Counted from the first letter of the stretch, positions 46,785 through 57,345 are shown. The stretch: 64,000 nt of DNA from Paracamarosporium sp. OC-R06-R3 (GCA_019828545.1 JACVRA010000024.1:62001-126000); one strand, 5' to 3'. Notes: a model not told the origin generated them from the letters alone. Translations and numbers: made by a program.

Positions 46785-48311
46785 TCAACTCAATAGACGC
46801 GCAGCCTGACGATCGGGCAGTAGGAATCCGAGTAAGAAGCTCATACATGGCGGACGCATAATCATATAGCTCGGTGTTTGTCTGTTTTCCTTTCCTTCGG
46901 ACTTGCAGGTCCATGGCGTTCTCTAGCGCCATCCGCGTGGCAACACCCCTGCCATCCACCAAATCGGGGGCTCGATTCCCACGCTATCCTTGTACCACGA
47001 GTCCGTATACCAGCATGCGGTATGTGTTTCAGGATGGACGTTGGTTTCAAGCTGCTTGATTGGTGCAACGTTTGCGGGGCGGAGCCACACGCGGCAGGAC
47101 CACTGGTCCAACGTCCGGCGCTTGCTGGAAGAGCATGGGCAGGCCGTGCGATGATTGCTTTCAATCTCTGTGATGTCGACGAAAGGACGTCCGCAGCACA
47201 CGTGAGCGCATGCAAGAAGATTGTTCGCTTTTAGATTCTCGTCTCGTATGTTCGGTTTGTTCGCGTGCGATGCGATCTTCCTCTCAGCCGTGCGAGAACC
47301 ACATTGCACATCCTCGTCCTAAAATAACCCCAGAACCGTATTCTAGAAAGTATTACACAGGCCCAGGATGCCCGCTTAGTTTTCGCCAATCACTAACAAT
47401 GGTTTTGGGAGGCGCAACCGCGCCTTCGGGAACCCAATCGAGCACAGCCCGGTTGTTGTACATCCCCGAAGCGATCGCTGCAACGTCCCCATTAGCACAT
47501 ACCACCCAATGTCCGGCCCATAACGAGTCGACAACCTACATCATCAGCGCTTTGCGCCGTCTTCTCAGATGCCTGTAAGGTCGAGAATTACCACGCGACC
47601 ACGCGCATTGAAACCGGCTAGGGCTGCTTTGGGCATTGGCGAGTGGAACACCGATCGGACTCCACGTCGTGAGGCTCTGCGGCACTATATGCTTACATGA
47701 GTTGGGCTATAAACCTTTAGCCTCGCGATGAACAAAGGATGTGCTTGTCCAATGCAGCTGAAGGATTGCGCAACTGAATCAAGACGACTTTGGAACAATT
47801 TTCGATGCCAATGCGAAAGAATCTGTGATCGGCCACCATCGTTCTCAACTAGACGACCGCGACAGATATTGAAGGCTGACAGAACAGTGATCTCCGGCAT
47901 ATCCACTTCGCCTTCGGATAGTTCCATTGCGCCGCACTAGACGTGGTCAACGACCTAGTAGTCATCCTTCTTCCTTCGGTCATTGGGTAAGCTAGCGTTC
48001 CTTCTTCTGTGTCCACATGAACGCATCATCTTACTGCATAGGGTTACTAGGCAATGCAAAATATCGCACGCTTCAACACCTTGGGAAGGACTCACTATCT
48101 GGATGAACCAAGCAGACCTCAACGGCAAAGATCTAGAAATGGCCTTTGTCGTCATCACGTATCCGGGGGAAGACTGATTTAGAGTGCTCAACTCTCTCAA
48201 ATCTATACTGGATAGGCCCATCTATTGGGAAATCAAACCGGAAATGATTAGCATTAGGTTACAGTGTGCTGTCGCTATGAGGTATAATTTGCTAAAAATT
48301 TTATAGCACCG
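46785..48311. other. 1.5 kb region upstream of the MFS exporter, with possible decayed coding DNA
   Basis: No intact gene. The first 400 bp is the exporter promoter side. On the minus strand, 47685..47927 and 47353..47535 give protein-like stretches (see findings), which do not join into one frame with usable introns. Confidence 0.45.
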
Positions 48312-49081
48312 TCAAAGCTTTGGATCCATAGTACGCAGAGAATGGAAAAGTTCGGTAAGATTAACAGAAGCTTTCCTCTCTAGGGTTATCTCTGATGATT
48401 CACGTTTGCTGACTGCAGCATCCGCTCCATTAAACATCGTAGCTATCTTTTCGAGGGTATGTACCCTGGTTCCTGGATGGGAGGACCATGTAGCTATAGC
48501 ACTGAAAAGCAGAATCGCCGCGAAGTAAATGCAATACCTCCACCCTTTAGCATTGAGCGCTATGTGGCTGCCAGAAGTGCTGAAGAGCAGCGTGACGTAA
48601 GAGGGCATCTGGGTGAGCGCAATACCACAGGATCGCAGGTAGCATGACCATATTCCGATCGAGTGAAAGGCCACGAGGAGTGTGCTGTTAAACAAGCTAG
48701 TGGTTTCGTGGGTACATCGCATATGGGCTGCATGCAGAGCAATGTCATAGAATACATAGCATAGATATGGCATTGGCACACTGGCGAGGCACACGACGGG
48801 GTTTCTTGTTCTCAGCAAAGCTATCTGATAGTCTGGAGAATGAGAATAAAACTACAAGCCTTACCCACAGAGAGAATTAGGAAGAATTTGCGACGACCGA
48901 GACCGTCGACACGGTATGTGACACCAACAGCAGCTGTCAAGTTGCAGGCTTGAAGACAGCCGTTCATGAGAGTCTGATCCATTACACTTGTGACACCAAC
49001 TGTTTTCAAAACTAAAGTAAGGTAGTATGATGCAAAATTTTTAACAACTTTAGCTTGAGAGCAAATGGTAACATAAGACAA
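48312..49081 (-). pseudogene. Decayed MFS sugar transporter (lactose permease-like), C-terminal fragment
   Basis: The minus strand preserves recognisable pieces of a fungal sugar permease: ASYYLTLVLKTVGVTSVMDQ, TLMNGCLQACNLTAAVGV, VDGLGRRKFFL, then after a probable intron (about 48830..48869) PYLCYVFYDIA. Lower down come IALNAKGWRYCIYFAAILLF and HPGTRVHTLEKIATMFNGADAAV, which corresponds to the usual PETRGHTLEE...F.G end. The stretch between FYDIA and IALNAKGW, where the SLRARG loop should be, is scrambled. The N-terminal half, including the first six membrane helices and the PESPRW motif, is missing. The gene is therefore non-functional as a transporter. A Zn2Cys6 gene and two sugar-type oxidoreductases are next to it, and a shared motif is 326 bp upstream. 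Confidence 0.75.
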
Positions 49082-49512
49082 TACTCAATGCTAGAGTTGT
49101 ACGTGCCCGATACTGTCCCACTAAGCGAAAATGCCTAACGTCATCGAGATCAATGCTCGATGATGGTTCCCCTTACTACAAAACAAGCGCAACTAGGATT
49201 TATTGGAGGCATTGTGCAGATCGGCCTTTATAGATCGTTCCATCCGGCGGGGTCTAAGACTGATGTAGACCATTAAGTCAGTCTTGTAGTGACCAATCAC
49301 GGACTGAGATAAGGAGAAGTCCATGGTAGGCTGGACTCAAGAACGAGGTTTTGGATTATTATGGGGTAGTCAATCGGAGCTTTGTGCGGTCTGCAAGATC
49401 GCCGTTTCGCGGAAAGCCGGACATAACAGATATGCCCCCCATGACGTGAGCGTTAACACCAAGTGAAAGGCGAGACTCATAACATTCCATGGTATGATCT
49501 GATCGATTAAAT
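49082..49512. other. Region between the relic transporter and the regulator gene
   Basis: Upstream flank of the relic transporter and 3' flank of the Zn2Cys6 gene. It carries one copy of the cluster motif at 49407..49422 and no gene. Confidence 0.55.
49407..49422 (+). promoter_or_regulatory. Cluster motif copy A (TCGCGGAAAGCCGGAC)
   Basis: This 16-mer differs by one base (A for T in the spacer) from the copies at 51851..51868 and 53516..53533. Its core is CGG-N4-CCG (49410..49419), the kind of spaced triplet pair bound by Zn2Cys6 dimers. It lies 326 bp upstream of the relic transporter. Confidence 0.6.
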
Positions 49513-51741
49513 TCATGTCACTGACTCATTCTGTTGGGAGAGCTCAACATGCGTAAGTAAAGTTTCAAGTACCTGGACTCCGCGCGAGAGGCCGGGCGTT
49601 TCAGCTTCCCAGTACCGCAACTGTTGAATGATCGATCTTACGAGTTGTTTCCAGTTTGGCGGCAATACAACAGTACTGCTTGTGGCGCTGGCAATGACTA
49701 CAAGAGCAGATGTAGTGATTGATCTTGTCCAGTTCCAAGTGCCATGGTGTCTGTGGGTACCTCGGTCGTTGCTGATCTGGAGAATGCATTTATTCAACGC
49801 CCGTTGCGCCATCGACTGCACAATTCTCTGACACGGTGGACTCAGTGAGTTGTGGATCGCGTGGTACAGAAATGGCAGGCCGATGATGGATTGGAGATGC
49901 AAAAAGCGAACCTGAATCATGTACGGCAACTCTTCGTCGTGATACTCTTCTTCGTTGAATCGAATCTGGCTTGGTACACTGGAGTACCTGTATTAGAACT
50001 TATTAGTTAAAGGAGCAGCATATCGGTAGAGAAAGCCGTACCAATCCGAAAGCTGGTCGTTAAAGTCTTCGGCAGCTTTTAGCTTGCAGCGCAATATCTC
50101 TTCGTTCCAAGACGTGTAGCTGTCAGCGTAAAGGGTGTTTAGAACATTATTGGTTATACGGCGCAAGGTGATCTCAGTTAGGTAATAAAACCATGATTGT
50201 TGTTGCTGTTCCCGCAAATGATGTAAACTATCATGACTGGGCGTTTGGTAATAGCCATCGTCAGAGATAGTCATCTGCGGCGATACCTCATCCATACATT
50301 CTAGATTCGGTGGAGATGGGTGCATATCCGGATAGTTGAATTCAGTCAGAGAACTATCGGGAAGATCTAGCTCAACGCGCAGCTCGCATTCCGACTTATA
50401 ACAACTCCAGTAAAGTCTTTGCTCTAAAGCACGCCGCTTAGCAACTACAGGATCGTCAGAGACACGACGCAGCTGGCGCAGCTGACACTGAAGATAGAGG
50501 TGGTAGGATTTCGAGGCTTCTTGGAATTTTGTCCAGGCTAGTAATGGTCTCAACGTGTACATGAGATACACGCCGGCCAAGAAATGACACTGTGGTACGA
50601 CAATACCTCTGTCGAGGAACCCAAAACGTCTCCGTGCCATGTTGTAGTAAGCTTCAGCATTATGAAGGCGATCTCCCGCGCAGTCGAGCGAGTTCCGCAG
50701 AGATGGACTCCGAGTATCAAATGGCTCAGCAACACAACCAAGGGCGCATGCGACGAGCTTAAAAGGTCAGTCACATAATATGAACGAGGATTTATCGAGA
50801 CACGACACTTACTACTAAGCATGAGGGTGGGTCCCATCCTAAACCAAATTCAGCGACGTGGTTCGCATATGCCGATATAGTCTTCACATCTAAGATTGGA
50901 TTCTTAATGTGGACCAGTTCTACAAATCGTCGGACCAAAGAGGGAATGGCATCTTCGTCAATACCGCGGGTTCCCAGCCTAGAGCGAGGCTGTTGTTGGG
51001 TTGCTGGGATCTCAAGATCCGAGTCATACTCTGAGTTCTCGGCTTCAAAGATGGCATCGGTGAGGTAGTTTGCTGGCCATTGGCCTTGGAAAATAGGCCA
51101 CTGGAGCACTGCGTCGGGTGTTGTTCGCCGCGACGGAATCTTGAGCTGGCTAGACTGATCCTGCAACAGAATCTCGGCCTGTGTCTCGGTCCTCTGGATG
51201 CCTGCTATTGTAGTAGCACTAGTGGTAGGGGCCGCGATGTGATCCAATTTGGAAAGGACCTGATTCAAGCGGTCGAGAATCAGAATGCTGGCTGGGTCGA
51301 AACTATTAATTGATCGCTTAGCTTCCCCGAGGTTGTAAGTATGCATTGGCCGCGAACATACCTGGATTGGTCTTGTGAATCGCCATAGATGCATGCTGAA
51401 GAGGCAGCAGTGCAGGCAGAACATGAAGGGCGAGCATTGTTGCACTTGACCTTGCGAGCCCGGCACAAGTTACACGCTGAAGTGGCCCTCTTTCTAGCAT
51501 AGGCTACATCTGGCCTTGACTTGGTAGCACGGGGTCGCTTACGGTTTGGTGCTTCCGTGAGATGTTTCGCGTAAGTGTCAAGACCATCGTGTACGAGATA
51601 CTGCTCAACCTCTGCAAGATCCTGAGTCAAAGGTAGCTGATGCGGTCGAGCTTGGGTTGAGCATGTCTCCTCAGCTCTCAGAGCAACTCGACCGGACCTC
51701 GGGGAAATTCGATCAACACGTGCATCGTCGCTCATCTCCAT
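49513..51741 (-). CDS. Zn2Cys6 fungal transcription factor
   Basis: Four exons on the minus strand (51362..51741, 50813..51302, 50042..50757, 49513..49987) give 686 aa. It is a nuclear DNA-binding regulator. The binuclear zinc cluster has perfect spacing, C90-X2-C93-X6-C100-X6-C107-X2-C110-X6-C117, within SACNLCRARKVKC and SCSACTAASSAC. The basic residues after the second cysteine (RARK) are typical DNA contacts. The linker and a fungal_trans-like middle domain follow (PSLVRRFVELVHIKNPILD, FGLGWDPPSCLVLVACALG). A C-terminal helical part ends in VELSQQNESVT. The open frame extends upstream of 51741, but only with non-ATG codons, so 51741 (ATGGAGATG) is the start. It is divergent from the first oxidoreductase with 355 bp between, and the likely cluster regulator. 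Confidence 0.92.
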
Positions 51742-52096
51742 ATTTGCATACACCTCGGTGAGATATGAACGAACCGACAAAATTGCGGAGATGCATAAGA
51801 CGTGTGTGCAAGAGTGTGTCTGCAGGACGCGGAAAGGCGGGCATTCCCTTGTCCGGCATTCCGCGAGGGAATCGGCCCTTTAGCGGAATAAGCGGGGAAG
51901 AACGACAACTGACGCTAACCTCCGCACAGTAACCCATCTGCGATGGCAACACTTGTATCGGGTAGGGACAGCGGATAAGTAGACAAATAGAAGCACACGT
52001 CGCGTTGAACGCCTGTAACGCTTTTCTTCTTGGTTTTTGCTCATTCCCTCTACCATTTCGCTCCAATTTCCCATCGTCCTGCACCAATCCCAAAAC
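51742..52096. promoter_or_regulatory. Shared divergent promoter of the regulator and oxidoreductase 1
   Basis: A 355-bp interval between the two start codons. It holds the cluster motif at 51851..51868. Thirteen bases before it is a related partial copy, GGCGGGCATTCCC (51836..51848), sharing the 8-mer GGCATTCC in the same orientation. This arrangement fits control of both genes from one set of sites. Confidence 0.6.
51851..51868 (-). promoter_or_regulatory. Cluster motif copy B (GTCCGGCATTCCGCGAGG on plus)
   Basis: This 18-mer is the exact reverse complement of 53516..53533. The CGG-N4-CCG core is 51854..51863. It lies 110 bp from the regulator start and 228 bp from the oxidoreductase 1 start. 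Confidence 0.7.
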
Positions 52097-53310
52097 ATGT
52101 CTTCAGAGCAGAGAAAGATAATAAACGTCGGTCTAATCGGCTGCGGTGAAATTGCACAAGTTGTTCACATCCCCACACTCCTATTCATGCGCGACTGGTA
52201 TCGCGTCACGTACTTATGTGACGTCTCTGCGGCTGCCTTGGAACATTGCTCACAGAGTCTACCCTACAAACACCAGACTACGCAAGATCCTGAAGAGCTT
52301 TGTGCCTCAAAGGAAGTCGACGTAGTTCTGGTAGCTAGTTCAGACGAATATCATGCAGCACATGCTGTGCTTGCACTCCAATACGAGAAACATGTATTGG
52401 TGGAGAAACCGCTCGCATTAACGAAACGAGATGTCCTGACTGTCATTGAAGCCGAGGAGAAGAGCAAAGGTAGCGTAATGGTAGGATACATGCGCCGATA
52501 TGCCGCACCATTTGAGGACGCAGTTAGGGAAATTGGTGGTCTTGACAAGATTCTCTACGCGAGAGTGAGAGGTACGGTTCCCAATATTGCAAATTCCTCG
52601 ATTATTCTAATGGTTCAGATATAATTGGTCCTAATTCCTGCTTTGTGAACCAGTCCTCGACATTCCCGAAGAAATTCACAGACATCACCCAAGAAGATTC
52701 GAAAGACAAAGATGAGCGAGCCAAAGAGATGGTCAAGACAGCACTTGACAAAGAAGCTGGAGGTGTTGCTATTACACCAGAATCAACGCGCATGTGGAGA
52801 TTGTTTGGTGGCCTCGGATCGCACGACCTGTCTGTGATGAGGGAGGTGCTAGGAATGCCACAAAAGATCGTTGGTTCGTCGCTAGGTTTTCCATTTTGGA
52901 AGTAAGTGAAGCCTCTAGCAGGCTGCACAACTTGATGCTGATATACCAATTTCTCTAGCGTTCTCTTCAGATACTCCGACTTCACTGTCTCTTACGAGTC
53001 CGGGATCGACAACGTTCCTCGATTCGACGCGCACATCGAAGTATATGGATCCACCAAGACGGTAAAGGTCCAGTACGATACTCCATACGTCAAAGGCCTA
53101 CCAGTCACGCTGCACGTTGCCGAGAATGTGGACGGCGTCTACAAGGAGACTATGGTGCGAAAATCCTACGAAGATCCATACACGCAAGAGATGAAAAAAC
53201 TATGGGAGCTAGTAGCTGAGGGAAGACCAGTGAAGACGACAGCACAGGATGCGCTACAGGACTTGGAGATATTCACAATGGCGATGCAGCATTTTTACGG
53301 CAGTACTTGA
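52097..53310 (+). CDS. Gfo/Idh/MocA family oxidoreductase 1
   Basis: Three exons (52097..52571, 52619..52901, 52959..53310) give 369 aa. It is an NAD(P)-dependent dehydrogenase acting on a sugar, inositol or related polyol. The N-terminal Rossmann fold has the dinucleotide motif GLIGCGEIAQVVHIP. VLVASSDEYHAAHAVLAL follows, and the signature HVLVEKPLALT carries the catalytic-site lysine. The C-terminal alpha/beta domain contains RMWRLFGGLGSHDLSVMREVLG; the histidine in GSHDL sits where the family usually has a substrate-contact histidine. No signal peptide, so cytosolic. The start acATGTCTTCAG is the first in-frame ATG. Divergent from the Zn2Cys6 gene. Substrate is not predictable; the cluster suggests sugar or sugar-acid catabolism. 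Confidence 0.88.
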
Positions 53311-53802
53311 GCTACCCTACTTCTATACTCGCGATAATACTATGTTTGAAGTAGCCGTCTTACCGTGTCTATAAATTAATGCGATGTTCTATTTGTTGAG
53401 GCTCATGTCGAATTCGCTTACGCAAGAAAGTCCTGGCCAGTGTTGCCAACACCGATTGTGGATAACCCCGGTAACGCACAAGGTCTTGAGTCAATGTTCA
53501 AGGTGATTATCGCAGCCTCGCGGAATGCCGGACTTTCGATGGAGGATCGGCCCACTTTCGCCCGTGGGCGCACGTGGTGGGGCAACCGAGATGCAGACAT
53601 ATATCGGTTCAGACGGGTAATAACCCGAAACCCCCACAAGCGTGGTCTCATCGTAGACGGGCGGCTAGAATTAATAAGAACTACAGCTAGGAATGCACGG
53701 TTTAAAGAGCGAGTGCGCCTCTCTCCGTTGTCGTCATCCAAGTTGCAACCGTTGAAGAAGAGAGAACCGTCCCACTGATCCCACACTCGCAAACGCTGGA
53801 AC
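53311..53802. promoter_or_regulatory. Promoter region of oxidoreductase 2
   Basis: A 492-bp interval with the 3' flank of oxidoreductase 1 and the cluster motif at 53516..53533, 269 bp before the next start codon. A minus-strand frame (53418..53972) overlaps it and the next gene; it is a shadow. Confidence 0.55.
53516..53533 (+). promoter_or_regulatory. Cluster motif copy C (CCTCGCGGAATGCCGGAC)
   Basis: Exact reverse complement of copy B over 18 bp, with a CGG-AATG-CCG core at 53521..53530. Copy A has 15 of 16 bases in common. Confidence 0.7.
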
Positions 53803-54867
53803 ATGGCCAACAGCGAGCTACCTACCCTACGCTGGGGCATCGTCGGATGTGGCCTCATCTCTACGTGGTTCGTTAGCGACCTGGTACTGCCGCGCCCAGA
53901 CGCTGTTGCAAACCACGTCATCGCAGCTCTCGGCTCCTCTTCCCTCGAGAAAGGCAATGAATTTGCTTCCAAAAACTGTCCTCTGCAGTCCCCTGCTGTA
54001 TATGACTCCTATGCTGGCGTCTACGCGGATCCTAACGTTGACATTGTCTACATTGGCACACCACACCCCCTACATCATCAGAATGTCCTGGATGCCATCG
54101 CAGCGGGCAAACACGTGTTGTGCGAGAAACCTATGGCGATGAATGCGCATGAAGGGTATGAGATGGCCGAAGCTGCGCGGAAAAAGGGCGTCTTTCTAAT
54201 GGAAGCCATGTGGACGCGTTTCTTCCCGGTTACCAAGGAGCTGCATCGTTTGGTACACCAAGCAAAGGCTATAGGTGACGTGTCGGCCGTTTGGGTAGAC
54301 TTTGGTATCTACATGCCCATCAAAGGCCGTGATCCCGCCTCCCGGACAGTGTCAAAGAAGTTGGGTGCCGGCGCGCTTCTCGACATTGGCATCTATTCAC
54401 TGACTTGGGCATCGCTGGTTTTGGACACGGTTTCGGTCCAAACCCCAGATATCAGTGCCAACATGATATTTTCCGAACACGAGGATCCAAACGATAAGGT
54501 AGACGAGCAAGTCGCCGTCATACTACGCTATCCAGAGCAGAGGGCGCAAGCGATTTGCACTGCGTCGTTGCTGTATAAGACACCGGAAATATTCGCGCGT
54601 ATTGAAGGTTCTAAAGGCACGATTTCGGTTGGAGGAGTCGCAGCATCAAAGCCTGGATTTTTGATTGTGAAGCCGAGAGGCGGCCAGGAAGAGAAGATCG
54701 ATTTTCCTGTGGAAGGGAAGGGGTTCTATTATGAGGCCGATGCTGTTGCTCTGGATATCAAAGCAGGAAGGCTTGAAAATGCTACATGTTCTCTGGCTAT
54801 GACACAGAGTATGCTGTCTCGCATGGACAGCATCATGGCGGACTGTGGGCTGTCATATGCGAAATGA
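53803..54867 (+). CDS. Gfo/Idh/MocA oxidoreductase 2, dihydrodiol/D-xylose 1-dehydrogenase-like
   Basis: A single exon encodes 354 aa. The family oxidises trans-dihydrodiols or D-xylose to xylonate with NADP. The N-terminus has LRWGIVGCGLIS (GxGxxS dinucleotide fold). Next come VDIVYIGTPHPLHHQNVLDA, the signature HVLCEKPMAMN and FLMEAMWTRFFP, which is diagnostic of the dimeric dihydrodiol dehydrogenase branch. LGAGALLDIGIYSLTWASLV provides the usual DIGxY active-site motif. The C-terminus ends in SYAK. No targeting signal. It belongs to a different branch from oxidoreductase 1, so the pair is not a recent tandem duplicate. Upstream sits an exact copy of the cluster motif. Confidence 0.93.
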   Translation: MANSELPTLRWGIVGCGLISTWFVSDLVLPRPDAVANHVIAALGSSSLEKGNEFASKNCPLQSPAVYDSYAGVYADPNVDIVYIGTPHPLHHQNVLDAIAAGKHVLCEKPMAMNAHEGYEMAEAARKKGVFLMEAMWTRFFPVTKELHRLVHQAKAIGDVSAVWVDFGIYMPIKGRDPASRTVSKKLGAGALLDIGIYSLTWASLVLDTVSVQTPDISANMIFSEHEDPNDKVDEQVAVILRYPEQRAQAICTASLLYKTPEIFARIEGSKGTISVGGVAASKPGFLIVKPRGGQEEKIDFPVEGKGFYYEADAVALDIKAGRLENATCSLAMTQSMLSRMDSIMADCGLSYAK

Positions 54868-55482
54868 TCAACTTCCCAAAGACGTTTAACAATAATTACT
54901 AGGAGTAAGCGTTGCACTTTTCCTCTGGACAATGACATTGCGTGGAAATATCTTGTATACAGATAACGAAGTTTGATTATGTGTTCGAAAATACAAGGGT
55001 ATCTAGCTTTTCCATCGTTGTGCTAGTATAATACTTTAGAACAATATCCCCTTTAGAATTTCAGACTTAGACTGTTGACCATTTGCAAACTGCTGGAGAA
55101 GTAATATATCCTGTGCAATGCTGAGGTATCTGTTGACGAGGTTGAGAGAAGCTGCGAATCAGCAGACATTTGACTATGGATCAGTGCACTGCTGCGCTTA
55201 GAGCATATCAACATTACTCACACGCTTTGCAGCCGACTTAGATTCCCAGCATTATATCTTTTCAACCTTCGATAACTTGGACCAAAACATATCTCTACTC
55301 ATATCGAAGTATAGTTTGGGACTACACTTTCTTGCTGTATAAAGCGAGGCTGCTGAACAGCAATATCTCTAACCGGAAGCGTAATATTGTATTTTGTTGA
55401 TATTACTGTATTAATTATTCTGTATACGTCTAGTATCTTGATTCCTTTATCAACATCTGTCCTCAGATATTGACTTTTGGTT
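54868..55482. other. AT-rich intergenic region between convergent genes
   Basis: The 3' flanks of oxidoreductase 2 and of the protease-like gene. I see no gene or structure. Confidence 0.55.
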
Positions 55483-57345
55483 CTACAAATGTTCTTGAAA
55501 CTTTCCCGACAACGGGCTTACCACCGTCTCTCGCTGCTGAGGTCTTTCAGACAGCGGACTGGCCACCAAATTTCGAACTTCGAATTTCCCCTCCACTGGA
55601 CTGACCACAGACTGTCGCATCTCATTGTAACTCATACGAATTCCATGATTGCTTGATGCGTCCTTACTTCCTAACCCCTCACCATCCCCCCGTCCTGACC
55701 GATATGAATTGTATTCATCCGCTGAAACTTGTTCAAAGACCGGCTGCGATGTAGATGATGGCGTCTCTAATTCCTGTGGCACTTCATTCACGCTCACACA
55801 TGGTTTTTCGCTTGGCGGACCTGCCAACTCCACACGCGGCGTACCGCCTAGCTCCTGTGTCCCGCCCAAGATTTTGTGCGGTGTGGGCAAAGTGATAGAT
55901 GTAGATTCAAACTCTGAGACTGCCGTGCCACCCAGTTCCGAAGCATTTCCGTGGGACCCTGTGATACATGGGCCAGGGCGCCGGCGGCGTCGACGATAGA
56001 ACAAGAACGTTAGCGTCGCAAAGAGGAATGCAAAGGCTACGCAACCAACCGCTATGCCTGCTTTTGCGCCAGCGCTTAGACTAGTTTTGGAAGACGAAGA
56101 GTGAGTAGTGAAAGACAGGTCTGGGGGCGTGATGGTAACGATATTTGCAGGAGGTAGGGGATCCGGAAAGGCGGCTTGTGCGATGGTGAAGTTTGCGCGC
56201 TCGTAGTCGACTATGAGATAGGCTTCTTGTAGCAGTGTGCGCCCTAGGGTGTACTGCGAATCGTTCGCTGCTCTTCTTATTGGGAAGTAGTTTGTTGCGT
56301 TTTCGTAATAGGGGTATGAGACCTGTAAATCAAAAGCAGAATAAGGAAGTATGATGTTTGTGTAATTCTTTGATGCGCTTTCGAGCGAATCGATAAGTTT
56401 AATGGTCACAGAAGGATTTCGCGCTCGTAGTTGATCGCGCATGGTGTCATTAATAAGGTACAAGTCAGTTTTGGGGTCGTAGGTCAAGCCAAAGGATGTC
56501 TCGAATGCATCACAAATCTTGCGCGGTAGAAACAACTGCGAAACTGTTGTATCAACCAGGGAGAAGTGTGCGCTAGAAGATAGCGATTGCGTTCCTTGCA
56601 GCGTGTCGGTCGCTACTATTGATTCCACACCCACGGTGAGTAGGCGAGAGGGATTTGTTGAAAAGGTAAAAGAGAAATTGTTCGTATTGGGTTCGAAGCG
56701 GGTAGGATCGTAGCCACCAAGAATAAGTTGTCCAATTACGGATTTCAGGCGGTATTTTGCCCCGGCTGTATACGCGAAGGACATGGTCGGAATCCGAGAG
56801 TTATTTCGTAACTGATGAATGAGTGGTTCCACTGACTGGCTCTGGCTTGAGAATTTCGACTCTGTAACGCCGAGCGGTATGTGCCCCAAATAGTACGCCA
56901 TATCAGCAACTCCCCCAACTAATTGATTACTTGAGGACAGATGGTTAGTTGCTCCCGCTGAGCCCAGCGCAACGGTATCATATCCAAATAACCCTCGAGC
57001 AGTGTAGTTCAGACCTTCTTCTAGGCGTACATCGTATTCTCCGATTAGTTCCCATGTAGATGACGTATTTGTGAGGAAACCAGGGCTCTGTGCACTGTTG
57101 AAAATCTGTGCCCCTCGCGAATTGGCACAATCCAAAGGATCAACACCAGCAAGGCAGCCGTCCGGTACCACCACGAGCGTTTGGCCGCTCTGTGTCGAAG
57201 CGAGGACGTGAAACTCCTGGGCAGGCGTCCCAACGGTGATTTTGAAAGTGCTCCAGCTTCCATCATTACCATCCCACTCTTGAGATGGTGGCACTTCGTA
57301 TGGTTCGGGTAACAGTGTGGGTGCCTCCCTGGGGACGAGGTGCAT
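55483..57345 (-). CDS. Aspartic-protease-fold membrane protein lacking the catalytic DTG motifs
   Basis: At least 620 aa from the ATG at 57345; the open frame continues without ATG to 57411, so a short signal-peptide exon may be missing. The pepsin-like fold is clear: GSWSTFKITVGTPAQEFHVL, then an ASTQSGQ where DTGS should be, IFNSAQSPGF, GQLILGGYDP, and SLVDTTVSQLFLP in place of the second DTG. Many N-glycosylation sites lie in the ectodomain (NNFSF, NYTN, NATNYF). A single membrane segment, AGIAVGCVAFAFLFATLTFL, is followed by a basic RRRRRR stop-transfer and a 170-aa cytosolic tail. The tail repeats LGGTxxxELGGTPxVEL and VVSPVEGKF/VVSPLSGKF motifs. With one Asp replaced and the glycine lost in the other, protease activity is unlikely; a sensor or binding role is inference. 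Confidence 0.82.
   Translation of the reverse strand: MHLVPREAPTLLPEPYEVPPSQEWDGNDGSWSTFKITVGTPAQEFHVLASTQSGQTLVVVPDGCLAGVDPLDCANSRGAQIFNSAQSPGFLTNTSSTWELIGEYDVRLEEGLNYTARGLFGYDTVALGSAGATNHLSSSNQLVGGVADMAYYLGHIPLGVTESKFSSQSQSVEPLIHQLRNNSRIPTMSFAYTAGAKYRLKSVIGQLILGGYDPTRFEPNTNNFSFTFSTNPSRLLTVGVESIVATDTLQGTQSLSSSAHFSLVDTTVSQLFLPRKICDAFETSFGLTYDPKTDLYLINDTMRDQLRARNPSVTIKLIDSLESASKNYTNIILPYSAFDLQVSYPYYENATNYFPIRRAANDSQYTLGRTLLQEAYLIVDYERANFTIAQAAFPDPLPPANIVTITPPDLSFTTHSSSSKTSLSAGAKAGIAVGCVAFAFLFATLTFLFYRRRRRRPGPCITGSHGNASELGGTAVSEFESTSITLPTPHKILGGTQELGGTPRVELAGPPSEKPCVSVNEVPQELETPSSTSQPVFEQVSADEYNSYRSGRGDGEGLGSKDASSNHGIRMSYNEMRQSVVSPVEGKFEVRNLVASPLSERPQQRETVVSPLSGKFQEHL

Noticed and set aside
46955..47000. 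tRNA-like 3' end (ggggctcgattccc followed by cgctatcc)
   Set aside because: No matching 5' acceptor stem (ggatagcg) or D-arm lies 70-85 nt upstream on either strand, so it is not a tRNA gene.
53418..53972. 184-codon minus-strand open frame
   Set aside because: It is antisense to the start of oxidoreductase 2 and its promoter, starts without recognisable features, and is a shadow.
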